A stretch of 64,000 bases of DNA from Pyxidicoccus sp. MSG2 (GCF_026626705.1 NZ_JAPNKC010000001.1:310001-374000), one strand, 5' to 3'. Shown: positions 55,466 through 63,988, counted from the stretch's first letter. Made by a program: numbers and translations. Notes: generated from the letters alone by a model not told the origin.

Positions 55466-55482
55466 CTCAGTCTTTCCCAATG

Positions 55483-56727
55483 TCAGAGCGCTCGGACCAA
55501 CGCCGCTCCGGCGCTGCCCCCGAACGAGTAGGAGTGTGCCAGGGCCGCCCGGACCGGCCGGGGTGCCTGGGGTTGTCGCACCAGATTGAGCCCGAACTCC
55601 GGCTGCTCGGTGCCGACCTGTAGAGGCAGCCCGCCACCGCGGACGGCGCCGATACAGGCCAGGAGGTTGAACATGTCACTGGCGGCTTCCGCCTCGCCCG
55701 TGAGGGCCTTCAGGCTGCTCAGCGGAACGGTGCCCGCCGCGGCTCCCAGCACCGTTCGGAGGGCGGCCACTTCCGCCCTGTCCAACGACTGCGTGGAGTT
55801 GCTCGCGGCGGCGATGTAGTCCACCGCCTCGGGGGAAACCGCCGCGCCGCGGAGCGCCTGACTCATCGCGGAGGCCAGTCCCCTGCCCTCCGGGTGATGG
55901 GTGCCGAAGCCGTGCCCGTCATGCGCCACGCCCAGCCCCGCGATTTCCGCCAGGGGAGTGGCTCCCCGCGCCCGCGCGGAGGCGAGCGTCTCCAGCACCA
56001 CCACTGCCGCGCCCTCCCCCATGATGAAGCCATCCCGCCGCGAGTCGAAAGGACGACTCACATTGGAATCGCTCAGCACGCCAATGTCATTCATGTCGTA
56101 GTGGGTGGCGGCGGTGATGAGGTCGAACGTACTCGCGATGATGGCATCGGCCCGTCCGCTGCGCAGGGCCTGCGCCGCCAGGGCGAGCACCTGGAATCCG
56201 CAGGCGTTTCCCGCGCTGATAGCATAGTTGGTGCCACGCCAGCCCCAGCGGATGCTGAGTGCGCTGGCCACCGCGTTCGTGACCGTCTCCTGGAAGAGCA
56301 GTGGCTGGACGAAGCGTGGCTCGCTGGTGATGATCCGGTGCCAGATTTCCTGGCTGACCTCCGCATTCGCCCGGTATGTCCCCAGGAACACGCCCACCCG
56401 CTCCGGATTCCACGTGGAGGGGCCATGGCCCGCCATCTGGAGCGCCTCCTCCGTGGCGAGCATCGTGTATTGCGTCCCCCGAGGCGCACGCCGGAGGTTG
56501 TTGGAGCCCGTCAGCGCGGCCAGGCTCCCCTGCGGGACACGAGCCCCGTGCGTGCAGGCGCACCCGGCGGTATCGAAGTCCTCGATGGGGCGGATGGCGC
56601 TGCGCCCCTCGGCGAGTGCGCCCAGCAGGGCGGGGACACCTGCCCCGTAAGGGGACACCGCTCCCATGCCGGTGATGACAATCCGCATGTTCTCTGCTTC
56701 GTCCGTCACTCGCGTGGAGCCAGTCAT
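55483..56727 (-). CDS. KS-like protein lacking the catalytic Cys and both His (chain-length-factor-like)
   Basis: 414 residues from ATG 56727, preceded by GGGGA; ATG 56688 gives a family-like MRIVITGMG start and is an alternative. The thiolase-fold ketosynthase scaffold is complete (VITGMGAVSPYG, GFIMGEGAAVVVLE, SFGGSAGAALV). However, the nucleophile segment reads SAGNACGF where active KS have STACSAG, so Cys aligns with Asn; the first His region is AAASNST instead of NAHGTxT; and GH is GE (LTGEAEAASD). It therefore resembles KS-beta / chain-length factors. It follows an intact KS by 43 bases, its likely partner. Confidence 0.85.
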   Translation of the reverse strand: MTGSTRVTDEAENMRIVITGMGAVSPYGAGVPALLGALAEGRSAIRPIEDFDTAGCACTHGARVPQGSLAALTGSNNLRRAPRGTQYTMLATEEALQMAGHGPSTWNPERVGVFLGTYRANAEVSQEIWHRIITSEPRFVQPLLFQETVTNAVASALSIRWGWRGTNYAISAGNACGFQVLALAAQALRSGRADAIIASTFDLITAATHYDMNDIGVLSDSNVSRPFDSRRDGFIMGEGAAVVVLETLASARARGATPLAEIAGLGVAHDGHGFGTHHPEGRGLASAMSQALRGAAVSPEAVDYIAAASNSTQSLDRAEVAALRTVLGAAAGTVPLSSLKALTGEAEAASDMFNLLACIGAVRGGGLPLQVGTEQPEFGLNLVRQPQAPRPVRAALAHSYSFGGSAGAALVRAL

Positions 56728-56770
56728 GAGCGTCCCCTTTCTTCTCCGGTGGAGATTCGTGCGTGATACA

Positions 56771-58006
56771 TCAGCCCTCCCAGCGCCGGAAGACCATCGC
56801 GGCGTTGTTGCCCCCAAAGCCAAACGCATTGGTGAGGACCGCTTCCAGCTTCGCGGGCCGGCTGCGATGGGGCACGTAGTCCAGGTCGCACTCCGGATCT
56901 GGCGTGTCCAGGTGCAGCGTGGGCGGCAGGAAGCCCTCGTTCAGCGCCACCACCGCCGCTGCGGCCTCCATGGCCCCGCTCGAGCCCAGACTGTGGCCGA
57001 CCATCGCCTTGATGGAGCTGACCGGGACCTGACTCCGCTCGCCGAAGACGTGCTTGATGGCGCGCGTCTCGATGACGTCATTGGCCGGAGTGCCCGTGCC
57101 GTGCGCCTTGATGTAGCCGATCTGCTCGGGCCTCATGCCGGCGCTCTCCAGGGCCGCCTGCATGGCTCGCGCCGGGCCACGTCCCGTCTCATCGGGCCGG
57201 GTCATGTGGTAGGCGTCCGTGGAGCCGCCGTACCCGGCGAGCTCCGCCAGGATGTGCGCCCCACGACGCGTCGCATGCGCCTCGCTCTCCAGCACCCAGA
57301 GCGAAGCGGACTCCCCCAGGAGTGTCCCGTCGCGGTCCTTGCTGAAGGGGCGCAGCTTGTCGCTCGCCAGTGAGCGCAGGACGCCGAAGCCGGCCTGGGG
57401 CATCTCACTGAGCGGATCCACTCCGCCCGCGAGCATCACCTCGGTATGGCCCGAGCGAATCGCATCCACCGCCACCCCGAGCGCATGCAGGCCCGCGCTG
57501 CACGCGGTGGACATGACCAGACTGAGCCCCGCCAGCCTGTAGTGGCTGGCCACCTGGTCGCTCATCGCGCTGATGAAGCTGTCGAGCACCAGGGCCCGCC
57601 ACGGATCTTTCGGACCCGCACGACCGCGTCGGTAGGGGTGGTGGAGCGCGGCGTAGCCCTCCTTCGTCGCCGGCATCCCTCCCAGATTGGTTCCGAGCAC
57701 CACGCCGATTTTCGAGCGGTCCTCGACGGCCAGGTCCAGCCCGGAGGCCGCCAGCCCCTGCGCCGCCGCCACGCGAATCATCCGGGTGCCGCGACTGAGG
57801 TAGGGCAGCTCCTCGGTGCTGAAATGAGCCGAGAAGTCGAGGTTCTTCAGCTCCCCGGCGGACTGACAGCGGTGCTTGCTGGCATCGAAATGGGTGACCG
57901 GGGCAATGCCATCGCGCCCCGAGCGCAGCCCCTCGGAAAACTCCGCCAGGTTGTTGCCGATGGGCGTGAGAACGCCAATTCCGGTGACGACGACCCTGTT
58001 GCTCAT
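56771..58006 (-). CDS. 3-oxoacyl-ACP synthase (FabF-type ketosynthase)
   Basis: 411 residues from ATG 58006, with GAGAGG upstream. The Cys-His-His triad is intact: STACSAGL, KAHGTGTPAND and VGHSLGSSG; the N-terminus VVVTGIGVLTPIGNN and C-terminal NAFGFGGNNAAMVF are family-typical. It condenses malonyl-ACP with an acyl-ACP or enzyme-bound acyl chain. It is one of two competent ketosynthases in the operon, located between FabG (63 bases upstream) and a nucleophile-less KS-like protein. Confidence 0.95.
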   Translation of the reverse strand: MSNRVVVTGIGVLTPIGNNLAEFSEGLRSGRDGIAPVTHFDASKHRCQSAGELKNLDFSAHFSTEELPYLSRGTRMIRVAAAQGLAASGLDLAVEDRSKIGVVLGTNLGGMPATKEGYAALHHPYRRGRAGPKDPWRALVLDSFISAMSDQVASHYRLAGLSLVMSTACSAGLHALGVAVDAIRSGHTEVMLAGGVDPLSEMPQAGFGVLRSLASDKLRPFSKDRDGTLLGESASLWVLESEAHATRRGAHILAELAGYGGSTDAYHMTRPDETGRGPARAMQAALESAGMRPEQIGYIKAHGTGTPANDVIETRAIKHVFGERSQVPVSSIKAMVGHSLGSSGAMEAAAAVVALNEGFLPPTLHLDTPDPECDLDYVPHRSRPAKLEAVLTNAFGFGGNNAAMVFRRWEG

Positions 58007-58069
58007 CCTGTTCCTCTCAGCGGTTGTTGCGCGAATCCTCGAAAACACCGGCCCCGTGCTGGCGGCGCG

Positions 58070-58843
58070 CTACATCACCAACCCACCATTCACGCGCAGC
58101 ACGTCGCCGACCACGTAGGCGCTCTCCGGCGAGGCCAGGAAGAGCGTGGCGTTGGCGACGTCCTCCACCGTCCCGAGCCTGCGGATGGGCGTGGCCTGGA
58201 TGAACCCCTCGCGGACACCCGGACGCTTCATCAGCCCCTCCACCATCTCCGTCTCCACGAAGCCCGGTGCCACGCAGTTCACCCGGATGCCATGCGGCCC
58301 GAGCTCCCCCGCCAACGTCTGGGTCAACCCGATCAAGGCCCCCTTGGAGGCCGCATACGGCACCTGTCCCGCGCGACCCCGGATTCCGGCGGTGGAGGAC
58401 ATGTTGATGATGGCGCCACGCCCCTGCTTCATCATGGGGCCGATGACCGCCTGACAGCAGGCGAGCGCGCCGTAGAGGTTGACGTCCAACGTCTCGCGCC
58501 AGGCCGCGGCCTGCATCATCATCAGATGCCCATCCCGGCTGATGCCGGCGTTGTTCACGAGCACATCGATGCGGCCGAAGTGGGAGAGCGCCGCGTCCCG
58601 GAGCTGTCCGGGCACGTCGGGGTTCGCGACGGAGCCGGGCACCAGCACGCAGCGCCGCCCCTTCGCCTCCACCTCCGCGGCGGCCTGTTGCGCGGCCTCC
58701 GTGTTGCTCCCGTAGTTGAGGACGATGTCCGCTCCCTCGGAGGCGAAGGCGAGGGCAATGGCCCTGCCAATGCCACGCGAGCCCCCGGTGATGATGACCG
58801 CCTGCTGCTGGAAACGCTGGCGTGCTGCCTGGGATTCACTCAC
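58070..58843 (-). CDS. fabG: 3-oxoacyl-ACP reductase (FabG-type SDR)
   Basis: 257 residues from GTG 58843, which overlaps the previous stop as GTGA and has GGAGG eight bases upstream. NAD(P) motif TGGSRGIGRAIA, NNAG, catalytic Ser in NMSSTAGIRG and YAASKGAL (Tyr-x-x-x-Lys) are all present; the C-terminus VNGGLVM is typical. It reduces the 3-keto group made by the ketosynthases to 3-hydroxy. An adjoining upstream open frame in the same frame is an artefact of the overlap. Confidence 0.94.
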   Translation of the reverse strand: MSESQAARQRFQQQAVIITGGSRGIGRAIALAFASEGADIVLNYGSNTEAAQQAAAEVEAKGRRCVLVPGSVANPDVPGQLRDAALSHFGRIDVLVNNAGISRDGHLMMMQAAAWRETLDVNLYGALACCQAVIGPMMKQGRGAIINMSSTAGIRGRAGQVPYAASKGALIGLTQTLAGELGPHGIRVNCVAPGFVETEMVEGLMKRPGVREGFIQATPIRRLGTVEDVANATLFLASPESAYVVGDVLRVNGGLVM

Positions 58844-59589
58844 CACAGACCTCCGGTGGCTGACAGGCGCTGTCCCGTCGTGAGATTCGCCGCGCTCGAG
58901 ACCAGGAAGAGCGCGGCCTCTGCGATTTCCTCCGCGCTCCCGGGTCTCCCCAGGGGACCCAGCTCGCCGTCGAGCCGCTCGCGCTGCGCGGGGGGAAGTT
59001 GCTCGGCCTCTTCCGCGAGGAGGTGGACCGCCAGGGTGTTCACGGAGATTCCGTGCCGCGCCACTTCGTTCGCCAACGAGCGGGTCATCGCGGAGAGGCC
59101 TTCGGCGGCCACCCGGCTCGCGCCTCCGTGAGCGACATCCAGGAGGTTGAGGATTCGCCCCGAGCGCTTGCGCATCATCGGACGGATGACCTCCTTGCAG
59201 AACCAGGCCGTGCCGCTCAACTGGCGCTCGATCAATGTCTTCCACTGCGCCGCGGCCAGGTCGCGCAGCCTGCCGGGCTCGCGGCTCAAGGACGCGTTGA
59301 CGAGCAGGTCGAGGCCTCCCAGCTCCGTGGTGACGCGACGGACCACCGCGCCCACCGCCTGGGGATCCGAAAGCTCACAGGCCATGGCGAGCTCCGCACC
59401 GAGCGCCCTGGCGAGTGCCGTCGCCTCCGCCTCGTGCTCCGGCAGGAACACCAGGGCCAGACGCGCACCCGCCCTGCCGAGGCGTCGCGCAATGGCACTG
59501 GCGATGGGCTGTCCCGCGCCGGTGACAATCACCACCTGCTGGTGGAGCAAACCCTCGACGAACGGCGTGACTGTTTCCGCGCTACTCAT
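58840..59589 (-). CDS. SDR-fold protein with lost catalytic residues
   Basis: 249 residues from ATG 59589. The overall SDR pattern is clear (VVIVTGAGQPIASAIARRLG, LDLLVNASLSREPGR, EVARHGISVNTLAV), but the cofactor motif TGxxxGIG is TGAGQPIA, the Ser region is LLDVAHGG and the YxxxK pair is replaced by RVAAE. It should be unable to act as a classical reductase. It overlaps FabG by four bases, suggesting a heteromer with FabG or a structural role. An alternative is a different, undescribed activity. Confidence 0.8.
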   Translation of the reverse strand: MSSAETVTPFVEGLLHQQVVIVTGAGQPIASAIARRLGRAGARLALVFLPEHEAEATALARALGAELAMACELSDPQAVGAVVRRVTTELGGLDLLVNASLSREPGRLRDLAAAQWKTLIERQLSGTAWFCKEVIRPMMRKRSGRILNLLDVAHGGASRVAAEGLSAMTRSLANEVARHGISVNTLAVHLLAEEAEQLPPAQRERLDGELGPLGRPGSAEEIAEAALFLVSSAANLTTGQRLSATGGLW

Positions 59590-60025
59590 TGGGCCCTGAA
59601 CCTCTCTGGGAAAGCACCATGAAGCCGCTTGCGACCGGCACCGCTCCAATCCAGGCCTTGACCTCGACCCGGACCGTGGTCCGCCACCGCTTGAGAATGC
59701 TGGCTTCCATCCGCAGCACACTGGCGGCCGGAATGGCTGTATGAAATGTCATTGCCTCGATACCGCCGAGATACCAGACCGACGCGGCCTCGCCGTCTCG
59801 CCCGCGCAGGAGCAGGATGGCCACCTGCCCCAGTGCATCCACCAGCAGGCAGGAGGGCAGCGTGGGCTGCGCGTCTCCGAAGCGCTCGAGCAGCACCTCG
59901 TTGGCGGAGACCTGCTTGAGCGCCCTGCCAAAGCCCGGGGAGAGCTCCTCCACGGAGTCGACCAGGAGCATGGGAAACCGGTGAGGCGTTCCCCCATAGA
60001 TGCGAGCCATGGAGTGCTCACTCAT
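59582..60025 (-). CDS. FabA/FabZ-like hot-dog dehydratase, variant
   Basis: 147 residues from ATG 60025, overlapping the previous stop (ATGA). The N-terminal catalytic His motif is present (PHRFPMLLVDSVEEL). The second motif, MPGxLxxEAMAQ in active FabZ, reads LPSCLLVDALGQVA, so the catalytic Glu is Asp. The remaining strands (VWYLGGIEAMTFHTAIPAAS) follow the family. It may be a second dehydratase, an isomerase or a partner of FabZ encoded upstream. It overlaps the SDR-like gene by eight bases. Confidence 0.8.
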   Translation of the reverse strand: MSEHSMARIYGGTPHRFPMLLVDSVEELSPGFGRALKQVSANEVLLERFGDAQPTLPSCLLVDALGQVAILLLRGRDGEAASVWYLGGIEAMTFHTAIPAASVLRMEASILKRWRTTVRVEVKAWIGAVPVASGFMVLSQRGSGPNE

Positions 60026-61209
60026 GGGTGGCACCTGCGCAACACCACGGCCAGGGCACTGCCCTCTCCCCCCAGGGCGGTGACCAGCACCCACTCGGGC
60101 TCGAGGCGCCGCGCCGCACCGGATATCAGGTTGAGCTGACATCCAGGCGTGGGGTGTGTCCTTCCCGCAATGCCTGGCACCCAGCCGGTGTCTACGGCCA
60201 GCGCGCCCAGCAGGACGGCCAGCGTCCCCGCTGCGCTGAAAGTCTCTCCGAGGACCGCCTTGGGACAGGTCACCGGAATCCGTGCCGCGTGGGCACCGAG
60301 GGCCTCGTGCAGCCCGCGGTACTCCCAGCCGTCGAAGTCCCTGTGGCCGTTCGCGCCGGAGAAGACAGCTCCCAGTTGTTCGGGCTCGATTCGGGCGGTG
60401 CGCACCGCGTCCCTCACCGCGCGGGCCAGTGTGCGGGCCTGCTCCGTGAGCGGGCCACCCCGGTGCCCGGTGCCCGTCAGCTCTGCATAGACGTGCGCGC
60501 CGCGCTTCCGGGCCTGCGTGAGTTCCTCCAGCACGAGCGTGCACGCCGCCTCGCTGACGCGCATCCCGTCCGATTCCTCGGTGAAGGGTTGCGCCGCTCC
60601 CCGGCGGCGGAGCCATCCCTGGAGCGACAGTCCCTCGATGAGCCTCGAGCTGAGCGTGTCCGCACTGCCCACCACCATCCGCTCGGCCTGGCCCGCTTCG
60701 ATTTGCTGGCAGCCGAAGCGAATCGCCTCCAGGCCCGCGGCCCACCCCGAGCACAAGGTCGCGTTGGGTCCGCGAAGGTCGTGCACCATGGAGATGTAGC
60801 CCGTGGCCGCGTTGGTGACCGTGTTCTGGAACACCAGCGGGTTTCCGTAACGAGCGCCCCGCTCCAGGATGCCCGCCAGATACTCCTCGTTGGTGGGCAG
60901 GCAGCCGTAGCCCGAGCCGAACGCGATGCCTGTCTGGTGCGGCTCCCCGGGCGCGGCCTCGAGCCCGGAATCCTCGATGGCGAGGGTGGTGGCGGCGAGC
61001 GAGATTCGCCCGAGCCGGTCCATGTGCCGCACCTGGGCGGGCTGCTTCTCGAACGCCGCATCTGGAATCCGCTCCAGCGCGGATACGGAGGGCTCCGGTG
61101 TGCCGGCAGGCTCGGCGTCGCCTCGCGGGAAGAGCTCCCAGAGGGCCGCGTGGCCAGCGGCCCGTGGGCATACCGCGCCGAGTCCACTGATGACGATGTT
61201 CCGGCTCAT
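60022..61209 (-). CDS. KS-like protein with Trp in place of the catalytic Cys (chain-length-factor-like)
   Basis: 395 residues from ATG 61209 (ATGA overlap with the preceding KS). The scaffold is ketosynthase (VISGLGAVCPRAAG, GRISLAATTLAIEDSGL), but the nucleophile region is CSGWAAGLEAI, aligning Trp with the Cys of STACSAGL; the first His segment is SGANGHRDFDG and GH is GE (VLGETFSAAG). It is the second degenerate KS here. It is translationally coupled to an intact KS, as in KS/CLF heterodimers. It may set chain length or supply a structural half of the dimer. Confidence 0.85.
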   Translation of the reverse strand: MSRNIVISGLGAVCPRAAGHAALWELFPRGDAEPAGTPEPSVSALERIPDAAFEKQPAQVRHMDRLGRISLAATTLAIEDSGLEAAPGEPHQTGIAFGSGYGCLPTNEEYLAGILERGARYGNPLVFQNTVTNAATGYISMVHDLRGPNATLCSGWAAGLEAIRFGCQQIEAGQAERMVVGSADTLSSRLIEGLSLQGWLRRRGAAQPFTEESDGMRVSEAACTLVLEELTQARKRGAHVYAELTGTGHRGGPLTEQARTLARAVRDAVRTARIEPEQLGAVFSGANGHRDFDGWEYRGLHEALGAHAARIPVTCPKAVLGETFSAAGTLAVLLGALAVDTGWVPGIAGRTHPTPGCQLNLISGAARRLEPEWVLVTALGGEGSALAVVLRRCHP

Positions 61210-62411
61210 CGGACCACCCTCCCCGCTTCCGGCAGGCGGCGGGCGACGAGGGCGACATTCGCCCCGCCGAACGCGGACTTGGTGCTCATCAGGACGTCGA
61301 TGCGCCGGGCGCGCCCCTCGCCTCGCACCACGTCGACGTCGCACCTCGGATCCAACTCCTCGCACTGGAGTGTGGGAGGGATGAAGTCGCGCTCCATGCC
61401 CAGCACGGAGCCGATGAGCTCCAGCACGCCCGATGCCCCCAGGGTATGACCGAAGTAGGGCTTGAGGGAGTTGACCGGCAGCGACGCGGTCCGCTCGCCG
61501 AAGACGCGGCGCAGGGCATGACACTCCGCGGGGTCATTGGCCGGCGTACCGGTGCCATGGAGGTTGACGAAGTCGATCTGGTCCGTCGTCAGGCCTGATT
61601 GTCGCAACGCGAGGGTCATCGCCTGCTGCAGCCCCCGGCCCTCCGGGTGGGGGCTGGTGGGGTGGTGGGCATCACCGGCCGTTCCCCAGCCGCACAGCTC
61701 CGCGTGGATTCGCGCGCCCCGCTGGAGTGCGTGGTGCAGCTCCTCGAGCACGAGGATTCCCGCTCCTTCTCCCAGCACCATCCCATTGCGTCGGTGGTCG
61801 AACGGACGGCACACGGTGGGTGTCATGGCGCGCAGGACGGAGAAGCCACTGAAGCTGAGTTGCGTCAGCGCGTCCGCGCCCCCCGCCAGCATCACCGGGG
61901 CCCGGCCATGGCGGATTTCGTCCAGGGCGCGGCCGATGGCGAGGCTGCTGGAGACGCAGGCCATCGTCACGGTGGAAAGGACGCCGCCCAGTCCGAACCG
62001 GGCCGCGACGTTGCGGGCAATGGAGGAAAAGGGGAGCTCCCCGAAGAGCGTCCGGCGAGTCGCCTCGCTTCCGGAGCGCATGAACCGTTCGAGGGAGAGC
62101 GCCGGTCCGCGGCTCGTGCCGAGCATCACCCCCGCCTCCTCTCTCCAGCCCGCCTGTGATTCGAGGCCGCTGTCCCGGAGGGCCTGCTCCGCGGCATGGA
62201 GGGCCAGCTGTGACACCCGGTCCACCCCCTCGGCGGAGAATCCAGGCAGGTCCACCTCTCCCGCGGAGTACGCCCGTCCCTCGATGCCGAACTGGCGGGA
62301 CTCGCGGACGCCACTGCGACGCTCCAACAGGGCTTGCGCGAGCTCTCTGGAGGACAGCGCATTGGCCGCGGTCACCCCGAGGCCCGTGATGACGACCCGA
62401 TGTGTGCTCAC
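61206..62411 (-). CDS. 3-oxoacyl-ACP synthase (ketosynthase)
   Basis: 401 residues from GTG 62411, overlapping the hydrolase stop (GTGA) with GGAGG eight bases upstream. Triad intact: TMACVSSSL, NLHGTGTPAND and FGHTLGASG; the rest (GMVLGEGAGILVLEE, STKSAFGGANVAL) is typical. It overlaps a nucleophile-less KS-like gene by four bases and presumably pairs with it. It would extend acyl chains on the ACP encoded at the start of the operon. Confidence 0.94.
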   Translation of the reverse strand: MSTHRVVITGLGVTAANALSSRELAQALLERRSGVRESRQFGIEGRAYSAGEVDLPGFSAEGVDRVSQLALHAAEQALRDSGLESQAGWREEAGVMLGTSRGPALSLERFMRSGSEATRRTLFGELPFSSIARNVAARFGLGGVLSTVTMACVSSSLAIGRALDEIRHGRAPVMLAGGADALTQLSFSGFSVLRAMTPTVCRPFDHRRNGMVLGEGAGILVLEELHHALQRGARIHAELCGWGTAGDAHHPTSPHPEGRGLQQAMTLALRQSGLTTDQIDFVNLHGTGTPANDPAECHALRRVFGERTASLPVNSLKPYFGHTLGASGVLELIGSVLGMERDFIPPTLQCEELDPRCDVDVVRGEGRARRIDVLMSTKSAFGGANVALVARRLPEAGRVVR

Positions 62412-63178
62412 GAGGTGGCCTCCAGGGGCACATGTGCTGCTCTGTCCACCAGACCGTCATGGCCTGGAATGATGTGGCGGTACTCGCTCAGGAGCTTCCT
62501 GCGTGTATGGCTATAGAGCTCGACGTCCTGGGCCAGCTGGAGTTCCCGCTCGGCATTCTCCAGCAAGGTCTTGCGGGTGAAGAGTGCATCCCCCGCGACG
62601 AGGATCTTCCTCGGCGCGTCCTCGCTCCCTGTCTGGGCACGGTGCGCGACGACGGAGATGTGGCCGTGGGTATGCCCCGGAGTGGGGAGCACCTCGACCT
62701 CCTCGGTGAGCCAATGACTGCCATCGACGGGGACGAAGCGTGAATCCTGCTCGAGCACCCGGTTGTAGAACTCGATGTTTCGAGTCACCTCGCGCACGAT
62801 GGACCGGACGTAGAAGTCCTTCACCGTCTGGTAGTTCTCGCGCAGCAGCGCCGAGGTAGTCGCCTTCCCGGGAGTGCCATCCTGGTGATAGGCCCTGATG
62901 AAATGCGCGTTCTCGATGAAGTCCTTGGCGCCCACGATGTATCGCGCATTTCGAAACAGCAGATGGTTGCCGCAGTGGTCGTAATGCAGGTGGGTGGCGA
63001 CGACCACGTCCACGTCATCAGGGGTCAGCCCCCGCTCCTTGAGTGCCAGCACCAGCCGGTCCGCGTCGTCGCGCAGGCCGCTGTCCACCAGGATGTTCCG
63101 CTTCTGGGATTGCACGAGGGTGACCGTGGATCGCAGCCGCGGAAATCCACTTCCCTGGATGAGCACATTCAAGAGCAT
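62408..63178 (-). CDS. Metallo-beta-lactamase-fold hydrolase (lactonase or thioesterase)
   Basis: 256 residues. Metal ligands are visible in order: ATHLHYDHCGN (HxHxDH), TPGHTHGH, VAGDALF and IPGHD. This layout occurs in N-acyl-homoserine lactonases and in MBL-type thioesterases that release polyketides. There is no signal peptide. Within an acyl-chain biosynthetic operon, product release or lactone hydrolysis is more plausible than antibiotic degradation. It starts 20 bases after fabZ and overlaps the KS gene by four bases. Confidence 0.88.
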   Translation of the reverse strand: MLLNVLIQGSGFPRLRSTVTLVQSQKRNILVDSGLRDDADRLVLALKERGLTPDDVDVVVATHLHYDHCGNHLLFRNARYIVGAKDFIENAHFIRAYHQDGTPGKATTSALLRENYQTVKDFYVRSIVREVTRNIEFYNRVLEQDSRFVPVDGSHWLTEEVEVLPTPGHTHGHISVVAHRAQTGSEDAPRKILVAGDALFTRKTLLENAERELQLAQDVELYSHTRRKLLSEYRHIIPGHDGLVDRAAHVPLEATS

Positions 63179-63198
63179 GGTGAGGTGTTTCCTTGCGA

Positions 63199-63684
63199 CT
63201 AGGAGCCCAGCATCAGTTCGCCGTCAGCGACGAGTTCTTCGCCCACCCGTGCTTCGACCTTCACCTGATGGACGGTGCCGAGGCTCTTGAGGTGCGTGGC
63301 CCGAACGCGGAGCTGATCTCCAGGGACCACCGGGCGGCGGAAGCGCATCCGCTGGATGTTCGCCATCACCCCCGGGCGTGCTGGCTTCGAGGGTGTCTGT
63401 TCCGCCCCCTCCGCCTCGGGGAGACCCCGGGTGCGAAGCATGACGCCTGCCACCTGGGCCATGGACTCGACAATCAACACGCCCGGCATGATGGGGTGCT
63501 CGGGAAAGTGCCCCTGGAAGAAGGGCTCGTTCGCCGTGACGCACTTGATTCCCTCGGCGAACACGCCGGGCTCCAGGCTGTCGATCCGGTCGACCATGAG
63601 CATCGGATAGCGATGCGGCAGGAGCTTGAGGAGCTCCTGGATACCGAGCCCGGACGACGGCGCTTCCGCCTGCGCGCTATGCAC
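63199..63684 (-). CDS. fabZ: 3-hydroxyacyl-ACP dehydratase FabZ
   Basis: 161 residues from GTG 63684, which overlaps the ACP stop by eight bases. Catalytic motifs intact: LPHRYPMLMVDRID (His) and GHFPEHPIMPGVLIVESMAQ (Glu). An insert of about 15 residues (EGAEQTPSKPARP) lies in the middle. It dehydrates 3-hydroxyacyl-ACP to the trans-2-enoyl form. No enoyl reductase is encoded in the window, so double bonds may remain in the product. Confidence 0.94.
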   Translation of the reverse strand: MHSAQAEAPSSGLGIQELLKLLPHRYPMLMVDRIDSLEPGVFAEGIKCVTANEPFFQGHFPEHPIMPGVLIVESMAQVAGVMLRTRGLPEAEGAEQTPSKPARPGVMANIQRMRFRRPVVPGDQLRVRATHLKSLGTVHQVKVEARVGEELVADGELMLGS

Positions 63685-63988
63685 CTGCGGCCTTCCTTCC
63701 GCCTTCGGAGATCAACCGGCTGACCAGCGCCGCGAGCGTATTGATGGAGCGGAACTCCTTCGCGACGCTGTCGTCCGCGATGATGACGCCCCACTTCTCC
63801 TCGATGCCGACCACGATTTCCAACGCCTCGACGCTGTCGAGTCCCAGGCCGCCAGCCTCACCACCCTGCGAGTCACCACCGAACAGCGGTGCCCCATCCG
63901 GGATGGTCGCGGGGTCGATGCTCAGCCGCAGGCGGTCCACGATCATGGCCTTCAAGCCGTCCTTCAGTTCTTCGATACCGGATTGCAT
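63677..63988 (-). CDS. Acyl carrier protein
   Basis: 103 residues from ATG 63988, chosen because GAGGAG lies six bases upstream; ATG 63994 would overlap that site. The phosphopantetheine attachment motif GLGLDSVEALEIV is intact, within the four-helix ACP pattern, and there is a Gly-rich loop (LFGGDSQGGEAGG) longer than in FabF-pathway ACPs. It carries the growing chain. It is the first gene of the operon inside the window; whether more genes precede it beyond the edge cannot be seen. Confidence 0.93.
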   Translation of the reverse strand: MQSGIEELKDGLKAMIVDRLRLSIDPATIPDGAPLFGGDSQGGEAGGLGLDSVEALEIVVGIEEKWGVIIADDSVAKEFRSINTLAALVSRLISEGGRKAAGA

